From positions 51,500 to 115,499 of the forward strand of contig JASEJE010000006.1 of NCBI GenBank assembly GCA_030024085.1: DNA of 64,000 nt, given 5' to 3'. The DNA is from Bacillota bacterium. GTDB lineage: Bacteria; Bacillota; SHA-98; UBA4971. This document shows, one piece after another, positions 10,401 through 17,549 of the stretch. The position numbers and the translations under genes are program-made. Under the pieces are notes generated by a model, which was given only the letters and a program-made list of their open reading frames with translations, made no database searches and was not told the DNA's origin. Position 1 is the first letter of the stretch. Every line of letters begins with the position of its first letter.

Positions 10401-10708
10401 GTCACCGTGAAATCGCCCGCCTCGCCCTCGACCCTCTCCACGGCGGAGTTGGTTATGACGTCGATGTTGAGGTGGCGGCCGCACTCCACCAGCTTGGGCG
10501 ACATTATGCACATCGAGCAGTCGTTCGTGGGAAACGTCTTGTCGAGCTGCGCCATGGTGCCGCCGATGGCCGGGCGCGTCTCTACCATATACACGAAGAA
10601 TCCGGAGCCCGCAAGGTCAAGAGCCGCCTGCATGCCCCCGATTCCCCCGCCCACGACGAGCACCGCTCCGACCGTCTTTCCCCCAGGACATCTCGTTTCA
10701 CAAGCCAT
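7487..10708 (-). CDS. hdrA: Double-length HdrA-HdrA fusion (heterodisulfide reductase subunit A-like, flavin bifurcation)
   Basis: 1073 residues made of two HdrA modules. Module 1: FAD loop VVGGGIGGMQAAL, the HdrA-specific cluster cysteines (NDCSMCIMSPK) and two inserted ferredoxin motifs (CTGCGVCAQHCP, CVGCGLCENMC). Module 2 begins with the HdrA N-terminal domain (VGVFICHCGINIGG) and has a second FAD loop (VIGGGLAGMIAAL). At the place of the cluster cysteines it reads LGGHLRKIHFTLGGDD, so that cluster is lost. It ends with two more ferredoxin motifs (CTGCGLCVEAC, CKGCGLCAATC). Such fusions pair two flavins in one chain. Two low-complexity insertions (Gln-Glu repeats; Asp/Gly/Ser-rich) interrupt module 2. 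Likely partner: the FlxDCBA proteins encoded downstream. Confidence 0.88.
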   Translation of the reverse strand: MACETRCPGGKTVGAVLVVGGGIGGMQAALDLAGSGFFVYMVETRPAIGGTMAQLDKTFPTNDCSMCIMSPKLVECGRHLNIDVITNSAVERVEGEAGDFTVTVVNRPRYVDPEKCTGCGVCAQHCPVGAARDTFNAGLGKRPSIYIDYPQAVPLAYVIDRDTCVGCGLCENMCLAGAIRYDDTPRERKLSVGAVVLAPGFRAFDPSVRREYGYGRYPNVVTSMEFERILSASGPYEGRVLRPSDGDIPQKIAFIQCVGSRDRAHGGRYCSSVCCMYATKEAVIAKEHAPGVQPTIFYMDMRSYGKGFDAYVERAKQEYGVRYVRTRVAEVAEVPATHNLIVSFESEDGGVVKEEFDLVVLSVGLEPPEDAGRFADVLGIQLDENGFARTGTLDPLATTRPGVFVCGAMQGPKDIPETVTQASGAAGAAGALLGSARGTLIREKTYPPEKDLRGVGPRVGVFICHCGINIGGVVDVPAVVEYAKTLPNVVYAERNLYTCSQDTQKRIQEKIEEHGLTRVVVASCTPRTHEPLFQETIREAGLNHYLFAMANIRDQCSWVHMYEPEKATEKANDLVRAAVAKAALLEPLERLPIEVKRSGLVIGGGLAGMIAALDLAEQGFQAYLVEAGPELGGHLRKIHFTLGGDDVQAYLRELVSRVMSNPLIEVHTSSEVKEIAGYLGNFRSRVLDRSRGNGEAGAICEVEFEHGVVIVATGASEFRPSGFLYGEHPGVMTQSELEARLASGVWPGQEQEQEQRRGQGKGKATEARGGLGPGLRRGRSVVMIQCVGSRDDEHDYCSRVCCSEAVKNAIRLKEADPDADVYILYRDIRTYGAREAYFEEARRRGVVFVRYPEGQMPVVSRSDDGAGARRGAGCADAYSACTSSDDGDGGSGWLVVEVTDTLLDERLAIPADIVVLSAGIAPNEGNKKVAQMLKVPLDESGFFLEAHMKLRPVDFATEGVFLAGLAHAPKTIDETIAQAHAAVARACTVLASGTIATEGIKSEVMKTRCTGCGLCVEACQYKALDIDPKDNVAKVNSALCKGCGLCAATCRCGALTLKGFTEEEILAEVSALC
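8439..8470 (-). repeat. Hexanucleotide tandem coding Gln-Glu repeats in HdrA
   Basis: On the plus strand TGCTCC repeats about four times; on the coding strand it gives an alternating Gln-Glu run. It lies in a surface-type insertion of the double HdrA. Confidence 0.7.
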
Positions 10709-10798
10709 ATCCCGCGCCCCCGGTTAACTCCCACGTGCGTGGGGAATAGCTCAAGTTATGTCAGAATCGGCCGCCACCGCACCCTCGAGGGCGAGACC

Positions 10799-11638
10799 TT
10801 ACGCCCGCGCGCCGGCCCGCACGTACCTGGGTGAGCGGCCCGAAACATCGTAAAGCTCTATGAGCCCGCGCCGTTTGAGGTACGCGGCCTGCTCCAGGAC
10901 AAGCTGCGCCGAGATGCCGAGGCGCGATGCGATGTCCCTTACGGAAACCGGCGCCTCTCCGGCCAGCACCTCTATGGCTGCGCGCACGCACTCGTCGGCG
11001 ATGACGCTCTGCATGAGGGCGGCCGCCTTGTGCGGCGAAACCTTCTCACCGTAGACGTTGCCCTCCTCGCTAAGAGCCTTGTTCCGCCCCACAAGCCACC
11101 TGAATCTCTCGCCCCCCGCCACGCGCCTTGCCACCTCGGCCCGAAACGCGAACTCACCGCGCGAGAGGCCCTCCCTCGACGCAGGCCCGCCGCCCGCAGG
11201 CCCCAGGGTGCGCACCCGCGCCACGAACTCCGATACCATGTCAGCGAACCTCGCGCCCTCTGCCGCGGAAACCCAGTCGAGATACAGCCGCTCCCGGTCT
11301 ATCCCGAGGTGGTCAAGGACCATCCAGATCGTGCGCACCCGCTGTTCCGCCTGGTAGTTGCCACTCAGGTAATGGCAGTCCCCGGGGTGGCACCCGAGCA
11401 CCATAACGGCGTCGGCGCCATGCAGGAACGGCTCTATCATGGTCTCCGGGTCCACGCGCCCCGAACACATTACGCGAATGACGCGGAGGTTCGTCGGGTA
11501 GGCCAGCCTGGACGTGCCCGCGAGGTCGGCTCCCGCGTACGAGCACCAGTTGCACAGGAACCCGACCACCTCCGGCTCGAACCCTTCTCCGTCTCGCCCC
11601 TCCACGGTCGCGCGCCCTTCCACCGCGAGATCCGCCAT
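10799..11638 (-). CDS. mvhD: MvhD-like [2Fe-2S] subunit fused to a C-terminal winged-helix domain
   Basis: 279 residues. The first ~150 are a complete MvhD domain (GFLCNWCSYAGADLAG, MCSGRVDP, LGCHPGDCHYLSGN). After a linker the C-terminal ~75 residues form a winged-helix/MarR-ArsR-like DNA-binding fold (VSVRDIASRLGISAQLVLEQAAYLKRRGLIEL). The ATG sits 1 base after the hdrA stop, with GGAGGTGA seven bases upstream inside hdrA, so hdrA and this gene are translationally linked. The MvhD half should accept electrons for the preceding HdrA. The winged helix is an odd partner: it might be a redox-responsive regulator of this operon or simply a structural add-on (inference). Confidence 0.83.
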   Translation of the reverse strand: MADLAVEGRATVEGRDGEGFEPEVVGFLCNWCSYAGADLAGTSRLAYPTNLRVIRVMCSGRVDPETMIEPFLHGADAVMVLGCHPGDCHYLSGNYQAEQRVRTIWMVLDHLGIDRERLYLDWVSAAEGARFADMVSEFVARVRTLGPAGGGPASREGLSRGEFAFRAEVARRVAGGERFRWLVGRNKALSEEGNVYGEKVSPHKAAALMQSVIADECVRAAIEVLAGEAPVSVRDIASRLGISAQLVLEQAAYLKRRGLIELYDVSGRSPRYVRAGARA

Positions 11639-11639
11639 C

Positions 11640-13640
11640 CTAACTCACCTCCAGCAGCGCCTTCGTCTGCGCGACGATCTGGTCGTTCGAGTAGTGCTTC
11701 ATCGTTATCGCCCGCGCAGAGCACGAGGCGCCGCACACGCCGCAGCCCTTGCACGCAACCTCTATCGATCTCGCCTTATAGCCCCTGTCAGTCTTCTCCA
11801 CCTTGATAGCGCCGTAAGGGCAGAGCATCTCGCAAAGCCTGCAGCCGATGCAGAGGTCCTCGTCGATGATGGGACCAAGCGGGTCCATCTCGATCTTCTG
11901 CCGCGAACATGTCGCCGCGGCAACAGCCGCCGCGCCGCCGGCCTGGGCCACGCTGTCCGGGATGTCCTTGGGGAACTGCACGCAACCCGCGAGGAAGATA
12001 CCGTCAATGGATGTCTCAAATGGGCGCAGCTTGGGGTGGCCTTCCATGAGGAACCCGTCCGCGCTGCGCGACAAGTTCAGCCGCTGGGCGAGGTCCACGA
12101 GGCCCTCCGGCGGGGTAAGCCCCACCGCCAGCACCACCATGTCAAACGAAAGGTCCAGGATGCAGCCGGAGTCTGCATCCTCAGAAGTGATCCTGAGCGA
12201 CCCGCCCTCCTCCTCGCGAACCTCGCCCGGCTTGCCCCTGACGAAGACGATGCCCTCGCCCCTTCCGCGCTGGTAGAATTCCTCGAACCCCTTTCCGGCT
12301 GTCCGCATGTCGGTGTAATAGACATAGACCTCGGAATCGGGGTATTTCTCCTTGATCATGAACGCCTGCTTCGCCGTGATCATGCAGCACACGCGGGAGC
12401 AGTACGCCCCGGCACCGTCGAGGCGGTGCTCGTCGCGGGACCCCACGCACTGTATGAACGCGATACGCTTCGGTACGGCCTGGTCGCCCGGCCTCTTGAG
12501 CTTACCGTGGGTCGGCCCGTCGGCGCATATGATCCTCTCGAAGTCCAGGCTGGTGATGACGTTGGGATAGCGCCCGCACCCGTACTGCGGCTTGTTCGAG
12601 GCATCGTAAGGCTGGAACCCCGTGGCGACCACGATGGCGCCGACCTCGATTGTCTCGATGCGGTCGGTCTGGTCGAACATGACCGCGCCGCGCTCGCACA
12701 CTTTCTCGCACACCCTGCACTTGCCCTGCGTAAGATACCTGCAATGCTCCGCGTCGATGACGTATGCCGGTGGGATCGCCTGCGGGAACGGGATGTAGAT
12801 GGCCTTTCGCTCGCCCATGTTGCGGTTGAACTCGTCGGGCACCCTGACCGGGCACTTCGCGGCGCAGTCGCCGCATCCGACGCACTTGTCCTCATCGACA
12901 TAGCGTGCCTTACGCCTCACCTGCACCCGGAAGTCGCCGACCTGCCCCTCAACCTTCTCCACCTCGGAGTAGCTCAGGACCTCGATGTTCTCGTTCTCGG
13001 CGACCTCCACCATCTTGGGCGAGAGGATGCAGAGGCTGCAATCAAGGGTCGGGAATGTCTTGTCGAGCATGGCCATGTGGCCGCCAATGGACGGCTGCCG
13101 CTCCACGAGGTAGGTCTTGATCCCCATGTTCCCGAGGTAGAGCGCGGCCGATATGCCCGCGACCCCGCCGCCCACCACCATGACCTTCGGCACCACCCGC
13201 CCCTCGCTGCGCGAAAGCGGCGTAAGAAGCCTCGCCCTCGCCACGGCCGAGCGCACGAGCGCCTTCGCCTTCTCCGTAGCGGCCTCGCTGTCGCCGGAGT
13301 GCACCCATGAGCACTGCTCGCGGATGTTGGCCATCTCGAGGAGGAACGGATTCATGCCGCATTTCTCGAGGAGGGCGCGGAAGGTCTTCTCGTGCAGCCT
13401 GGGCGAGCACGACGCGATGACCACGCGGTCGAGGCCGAAATCCCTGATGTCGTCGGCTATGGTCTTCTGCCCGACCTCGCTGCAAGTATACTTGTTGTCG
13501 CGGGCGATAACGACCCCGTCGAGGGAGGATGCGCTCTCCCTGACCGCCACCACGTCCACCACGCCCGCTATGTTGAGGCCGCAGTGGCACACGTAGACGC
13601 CGATTCTGGGCTTGACACAAGACGCCTGCATCGCCTGCAT
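11640..13640 (-). CDS. hdrA: Heterodisulfide reductase subunit A-like flavoprotein (HdrA)
   Basis: A 666-residue full-length HdrA: N-terminal domain with YVCHCGLNIAGVVDV, FAD loop VVGGGVAGISAAL (about 155-167), HdrA cluster cysteines LDCSLCILSPKM, an inserted ferredoxin motif CVGCGDCAAKCP and a less regular CRYLTQGKCRVCEKVC, then C-terminal CIGCRLCEMLCP and CKGCGVCGASC. In Hdr complexes the HdrA FAD is the bifurcating centre, receiving electrons from MvhD/Flx and splitting them to ferredoxin and HdrBC. It is preceded by hdrC-hdrB and followed at 1 base by the MvhD-winged-helix gene. ATG at 13640 or 13631 are both possible. The 291-bp gap before it holds a repeat-derived hairpin. Confidence 0.9.
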   Translation of the reverse strand: MQAMQASCVKPRIGVYVCHCGLNIAGVVDVVAVRESASSLDGVVIARDNKYTCSEVGQKTIADDIRDFGLDRVVIASCSPRLHEKTFRALLEKCGMNPFLLEMANIREQCSWVHSGDSEAATEKAKALVRSAVARARLLTPLSRSEGRVVPKVMVVGGGVAGISAALYLGNMGIKTYLVERQPSIGGHMAMLDKTFPTLDCSLCILSPKMVEVAENENIEVLSYSEVEKVEGQVGDFRVQVRRKARYVDEDKCVGCGDCAAKCPVRVPDEFNRNMGERKAIYIPFPQAIPPAYVIDAEHCRYLTQGKCRVCEKVCERGAVMFDQTDRIETIEVGAIVVATGFQPYDASNKPQYGCGRYPNVITSLDFERIICADGPTHGKLKRPGDQAVPKRIAFIQCVGSRDEHRLDGAGAYCSRVCCMITAKQAFMIKEKYPDSEVYVYYTDMRTAGKGFEEFYQRGRGEGIVFVRGKPGEVREEEGGSLRITSEDADSGCILDLSFDMVVLAVGLTPPEGLVDLAQRLNLSRSADGFLMEGHPKLRPFETSIDGIFLAGCVQFPKDIPDSVAQAGGAAAVAAATCSRQKIEMDPLGPIIDEDLCIGCRLCEMLCPYGAIKVEKTDRGYKARSIEVACKGCGVCGASCSARAITMKHYSNDQIVAQTKALLEVS

Positions 13641-13835
13641 CCCCGGGTTACACCACCTTGCTCCGCACTATCCCTCGCGAGATCCCGCGGCACTATAGGC
13701 CGCAATGAGCTGCGACGACCCACGATGAACCAACCACGCGTCGCGCCGACCTGGTAACCCCGCAAGCGTTGGATACGCCCACGTACATCGAGGTCGGCAT
13801 GAGTTATCGCTGGATCCGAAAAGCGCGGCCGCTAT

Positions 13836-13900
13836 CTGGGGTTGCCGGCATTGCACTCTCGCCTTGAGTCACCGGCAACCCAACACCATCCAAAAACCGG
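13836..13900 (-). repeat. Mini-derivative of the interspersed repeat (hairpin)
   Basis: GGGTTGCCGG (13839-13848) pairs exactly with CCGGCAACCC (13872-13881). The flanks TTGCACTC and CAACACC match the core of the ~210-bp repeat described below, so this looks like an internally shortened relic. It sits about 50 bp behind the hdrB stop. Confidence 0.55.
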
Positions 13901-13931
13901 TCGCGCGCTTCCCAGCATGCGGAGACCCATC

Positions 13932-14804
13932 TCATGAGATCTTTGCCAGGAGGGCCTTCGGCTTGATCGGATTCTGGGAAAGGCCAAGCTCCTCTGCGTC
14001 GATGCCCATGGCAAGACCCAGGATCTGCGGATAGTACAGGATCGGCAAATCGTACCTGGTGCCGTACTTCGTCTGGATCTTGCGCTGGTTCGCCCCGTAC
14101 ATCACGCTGCAGAACGGGCATATCAGGTTGATGGCGTCCGCTTCGTTCGCTTTGATGTCGTCCAGCTTGGCGCGGGCCATCTGAAGGGCTATGTTCTCAT
14201 CGACCCCGAGGATCGCCCCGCCGCAGCACTCCTTCTTCGTGGCGTAATCCACCGCTTCGGCCCCTGTGGCGGCCACGAGCCTGTCGAGGGACTGCGGCAC
14301 CTCGGGGTGGTCGAAGTGATCGTAGACCTCGGAGGGCTTGAGGTAGTGGCACCCGTAATGGGACGCTATCCGGAACATATCAAGAGGCCGTTTCACAGCC
14401 TTCTTGATGGCCTCGAGCCCCACGTCCTCGTAGAAGACGCGTGCGAGGTGTTTCACGCGCACCTTACCGGAGTACCGCCGCCCGATGGCCCCAAGGCTGC
14501 GGTTCACGTTCCCCAGCAACGCCTCGTTCGCTGCAAGCTCCCGAGAAGTCTCGGTGAGGACCGATGTGCACGCGCTGCACAGCGTGCAGATGTCAAGCCC
14601 CTTCTCCTCGGCGAGCGCAAGGTTCCTCGCCGCAAGAAGCAAGGCGGTCTCGTGATGGACCGACTTCACAGGATACCCGCAGCAACTGAACTCGGGAATG
14701 TCAGCGAGCTCGATGCCGAGTTCCCGCGCCACGCGCCTTGCCGATTGCTCGTAACTCAGATTACGCACCGGAACCGTGCAACCCAGGAATATCGCGTACT
14801 TCAC
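13932..14804 (-). CDS. hdrB: Heterodisulfide reductase subunit B-like (HdrB, CCG domains)
   Basis: 290 residues with two complete CCG motifs. First: FLGCTVP, EFSCCGYP, LCSACTS. Second: HYGCHYL, KECCGG, CPFCSVMY. In methanogen HdrB these ten cysteines bind the pair of non-cubane [4Fe-4S] clusters that reduce the disulfide. All are present, so a disulfide-type (or other thiol/metabolite) reductase site is expected. Start is a GTG at 14804, 6 bp after hdrC. In MetFV-type complexes HdrBC is thought to feed or contact the methylene-THF reductase; here the natural acceptor is unknown. Confidence 0.92.
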   Translation of the reverse strand: MKYAIFLGCTVPVRNLSYEQSARRVARELGIELADIPEFSCCGYPVKSVHHETALLLAARNLALAEEKGLDICTLCSACTSVLTETSRELAANEALLGNVNRSLGAIGRRYSGKVRVKHLARVFYEDVGLEAIKKAVKRPLDMFRIASHYGCHYLKPSEVYDHFDHPEVPQSLDRLVAATGAEAVDYATKKECCGGAILGVDENIALQMARAKLDDIKANEADAINLICPFCSVMYGANQRKIQTKYGTRYDLPILYYPQILGLAMGIDAEELGLSQNPIKPKALLAKIS

Positions 14805-14810
14805 CGCAGA

Positions 14811-15347
14811 TCACGCACCTTTGCCGGAGAGTAGGTTCGCAAGCCCGGTCATCCCGTATATCTCGGCCACCTCGGGCGAGCTTGCGGGAAGCGCAGGAAG
14901 CCCGATCTCGGCGCGCTTCTCGTTCGTGAACTCATCAACCTCGTACAGCCGTCCGTGCCCGCCTATGAGCTCGGCCTGGGCACGAAACGCCGGGTGGATG
15001 TACCCGGCCCTCACGGCCATGTTCTTGAGGGCGTTCATAACCTCGGTGATCCGCACGTCCTGCGGGCACCGCTCATAACAAGTGTAACAGGTGGAACACA
15101 GCCAGATGAAGTCGCTCGCGAGCACCCGCTCCCGCATCCCCAGGATCGCCATCCTGATTATGCGTCGCGGGTTGTACTTGCTGTCCAGCTCCGACACGGG
15201 GCACCCCGACGTACACGTGCCACACTGGAAGCAGTACTTGATGTTCTCGCCGCCGGGCTCCTTCGCCACCTCATACTTGAACTTCGGGTCGAGCACGGTG
15301 ACGACCACGCGATCCTTCTCCGCACAGGCGTCGGATTCCACGACCAA
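14811..15347 (-). CDS. hdrC: Heterodisulfide reductase subunit C-like 2x[4Fe-4S] protein (HdrC)
   Basis: 178 residues with the HdrC ferredoxin pair CFQCGTCTSGCP and CSTCYTCYERCP. It links the HdrA flavin to HdrB. The frame begins at a TTG (15347) just after AGGAGG; a GTG two codons in (15341) has better spacing and may be the true start. The gap to gcvH upstream is 16 bp and to hdrB downstream 6 bp, so it is the centre of a tight operon. Confidence 0.92.
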   Translation of the reverse strand: MVVESDACAEKDRVVVTVLDPKFKYEVAKEPGGENIKYCFQCGTCTSGCPVSELDSKYNPRRIIRMAILGMRERVLASDFIWLCSTCYTCYERCPQDVRITEVMNALKNMAVRAGYIHPAFRAQAELIGGHGRLYEVDEFTNEKRAEIGLPALPASSPEVAEIYGMTGLANLLSGKGA

Positions 15348-15363
15348 AACCTCCTTGGTGCCT

Positions 15364-15780
15364 CTACTTAGCGTGCTTTTCTATCTCTTCCTCGAGCCAC
15401 CTGGCCGCTTTCTCACCCTGCATGAGGTTGGCAAGCTCCGTGGGATCGTCCATCTTGATCTTGAAGACCCAGCCTTCACCGTAGGGGTCGGTGTTCATGA
15501 GCGTCGGATCGTCCTCCACGTTCTCGTTGACCTCGACGACCTCGCCGCTCACCAGCGCGTAGACGCGGCCCACCCATTTGCCGGACTCAACCGCGGCTAC
15601 AGGCTTTCCCTGCTGCACCTTCTTGCCAACCCCCGGGAGATCCACAGACACGAACTCCCCGGCCAGCTTCTGGGCAAAATCGTTGAGCCCGACCGTCACG
15701 GCATCACCCTCGACCCTTCCCCAGCTGTGGTTCGGCTCGTAGTAGAGATCATCCGGGAGAAGGTACCCCTTCACTTCCAC
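15364..15780 (-). CDS. gcvH: GcvH-like lipoyl carrier protein in the Hdr operon
   Basis: About 139 residues of the glycine-cleavage H protein fold. The lipoyl-lysine region reads VESGKWVGRV (E. coli GcvH has ESVKAAS at this place) and is followed by LVSGEVVEVNENV and GEGWVFKIKMDD, so lysine lipoylation is possible. GTG at 15780 has GGAGGTGG six bases upstream; the GTG at 15789 lies in that site. No gcvT, gcvP or lpd genes are near. The gene lies between metF and hdrC. Related lipoate-binding proteins (LbpA) accompany sulfur-oxidising sHdr complexes, so a role as a lipoyl or thiol substrate carrier for HdrBC is a reasonable inference; one-carbon/glycine metabolism is the alternative. Confidence 0.85.
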   Translation of the reverse strand: MEVKGYLLPDDLYYEPNHSWGRVEGDAVTVGLNDFAQKLAGEFVSVDLPGVGKKVQQGKPVAAVESGKWVGRVYALVSGEVVEVNENVEDDPTLMNTDPYGEGWVFKIKMDDPTELANLMQGEKAARWLEEEIEKHAK

Positions 15781-15918
15781 GGCTCCCACCTCCGAATGCG
15801 TTTAGCGAAGTGACATGCTGATGACCACGCTCCGAATCTTTCTACGTTATCCATCCCGAATCCTCCTCATCTTCGCGGAAAACCAGCAAGTCCTGCACCA
15901 TGGACCGGTCTCATGTCA

Positions 15919-16884
15919 TCACGCGCCCGCGGGCGGCCCTTCGGATGCAGGTGCAAGCCCAGCCGCAGGCAGCGCGGGCCTTGGCAGGAGCCCTGCCCGC
16001 TCCGCTACCACCGGCGCGATGGCCTCCCACATCATGGGCATGAGGTGTATCCCTGCTACCCCTGGGACCTCCCGTAGCTGCTGTATGGTTTCAACAGCGA
16101 TCCTCACGCCTTCCTCCTTCGGATCGCCTGCCGCCTCCATGCGCCTTATGAGCTCGTCGGGGACGCTCATCCCCGGCACCTCGTTCTTCATGTATTCGAG
16201 GGCACGCGCCGACTTGACCGGAATCACGCCGGCCAGGATGTAAACCCGCTCGTGCAGCCCGCGATCGCGCACCATCTGCATCCACCGCGAGAACCTCGGG
16301 AGGTCGAACACCGCCTGGGTCTGGATGAAATCCGCCCCGGCCGCGACTTTCTTCGCCAGCCTCACGACGCGGTACTCGAACGGGTCGGCGAAAGGATTCT
16401 CCGCGGCGCCGATGAGCATCCTGGGCTCGGCCTTGAGCTCATCGCCCGACAGAAACCTCTTCTCATCGCGCATCACCCTGACCATGTGGATGAGCTGGAC
16501 CGAGTCGAGGTCGTACACGTTTTTGCTCGTGGGATGGTTTCCGAAGCTCTGATGATCCCCGGTGAGGCACAGGATGTTGTTGACCCCGAGGGCGTACGCC
16601 CCAAGGATGTCGCTCTGGATGGCGATGCGGTTCCTGTCACGACATGTCATCTGCATGATGGGGTCCAGGCCCAGGCCCGCCAGGATGGCAGCCGACGCGA
16701 TGCTCGACATGCGCACGATGGCAGTCTGGTTGTCGGTGATGTTGACCGCGTCCACGCAGCCCTTGTAGTACTCCGCTTTCTTGCGTATGACCTCGGCGCT
16801 TGCGCTCTGCGGAGGTCCGAGTTCCCCTGTGAGCGCGAAGTGGCCCGCCGCGAGAACCCACTCGAGATTGCTCCGGGACTTCAC
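15919..16884 (-). CDS. metF: 5,10-methylenetetrahydrofolate reductase (MetF)
   Basis: 321 residues, a TIM-barrel MTHFR. It starts in the typical way (LAAGHFALTGELGPPQSAS) and has VNITDNQ, CLTGDHQSFG and QTQAVFDLPRF. It reduces methylene-THF to methyl-THF using FAD, a step of the Wood-Ljungdahl methyl branch. The GTG start overlaps the metV stop (GTGA) and has GGAGGAGG 8 bp upstream. With MetV and Hdr/MvhD partners this is the Moorella-type MetFV enzyme, where electrons may come through the Hdr flavoprotein rather than from direct NAD(P)H binding. Direction (acetogenesis or acetate oxidation) cannot be told. Confidence 0.93.
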   Translation of the reverse strand: MKSRSNLEWVLAAGHFALTGELGPPQSASAEVIRKKAEYYKGCVDAVNITDNQTAIVRMSSIASAAILAGLGLDPIMQMTCRDRNRIAIQSDILGAYALGVNNILCLTGDHQSFGNHPTSKNVYDLDSVQLIHMVRVMRDEKRFLSGDELKAEPRMLIGAAENPFADPFEYRVVRLAKKVAAGADFIQTQAVFDLPRFSRWMQMVRDRGLHERVYILAGVIPVKSARALEYMKNEVPGMSVPDELIRRMEAAGDPKEEGVRIAVETIQQLREVPGVAGIHLMPMMWEAIAPVVAERAGLLPRPALPAAGLAPASEGPPAGA

Positions 16885-17549
16885 AGCATGACCTCCTCCC
16901 GCAGCACCTTCCTCGGCCCGCCGTCACGGTTCTTGGACCAGTCCTTCGGCGCAAACTCCGCCTCCAGGAGGTCAAGCCGCCCGAGGGAGGCCAGCCTGTC
17001 GTATATGAGCTGCCAGGCGCAGTCTATGTCCTTGCTCACCTCGCACTTGCCGCCCTGGGAGCCCCCGCACGGGCCATTCAGGAGTCCCTTGGAGCACCGT
17101 GCGACAGGGCAGATGCCGCCCGTGCGGTCGAGGACGCAGTCGCCGCACCCCAGGCACATCTCCACCCACATGCCCTGCTTCTCGGGGATGCCGATGAACT
17201 TCGTGTTGAGCGCGGGCAGCACCCTCACCCCGCCGAACCTCTGGGCTATCGTCTGCACCCCCGCGCCGCAGCCCATCGAGAGGACGGCGTCGTACCCCCG
17301 AATGCCGGGCGCAAGCCCGTCTACGAACTCCCACTCGCACTGGCGCTCGATGGTGGTCTCACCGATCTCGACCGTCCTGCCCTCCCGCTGCGCGGCGAGG
17401 CGCAAGAGCGACGCCAGCACCCCGACCTCCTTCTCCCCGCCCGCCATGCACACGGTGACGCACGTGCCGCAACCAACAACGAGGACACGCGAGCACCCCT
17501 GCAGCATGGCGAGGATCTCGTCAAGGCTCTTCCTCTCTGCGACGATCAT
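16881..17549 (-). CDS. metV: MetV, zinc-finger partner of methylene-THF reductase
   Basis: 222 residues of the methylenetetrahydrofolate reductase C-terminal (MetV) family. It has an N-terminal nucleotide-fold-like part (VLVVGCGTCVTVCMAGGEKE) and a cysteine-rich segment (CLGCGDCVLDRTGGICPVARCSKG, PCGG) that binds Zn and probably [4Fe-4S]. MetV forms a heteromer with MetF in acetogens. ATG at 17549 is preceded by GAGGAGG and overlaps the stop of the upstream HdrA-MvhD fusion by 4 bases; its own stop overlaps metF. The three genes are therefore translationally coupled. Confidence 0.9.
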   Translation of the reverse strand: MIVAERKSLDEILAMLQGCSRVLVVGCGTCVTVCMAGGEKEVGVLASLLRLAAQREGRTVEIGETTIERQCEWEFVDGLAPGIRGYDAVLSMGCGAGVQTIAQRFGGVRVLPALNTKFIGIPEKQGMWVEMCLGCGDCVLDRTGGICPVARCSKGLLNGPCGGSQGGKCEVSKDIDCAWQLIYDRLASLGRLDLLEAEFAPKDWSKNRDGGPRKVLREEVML

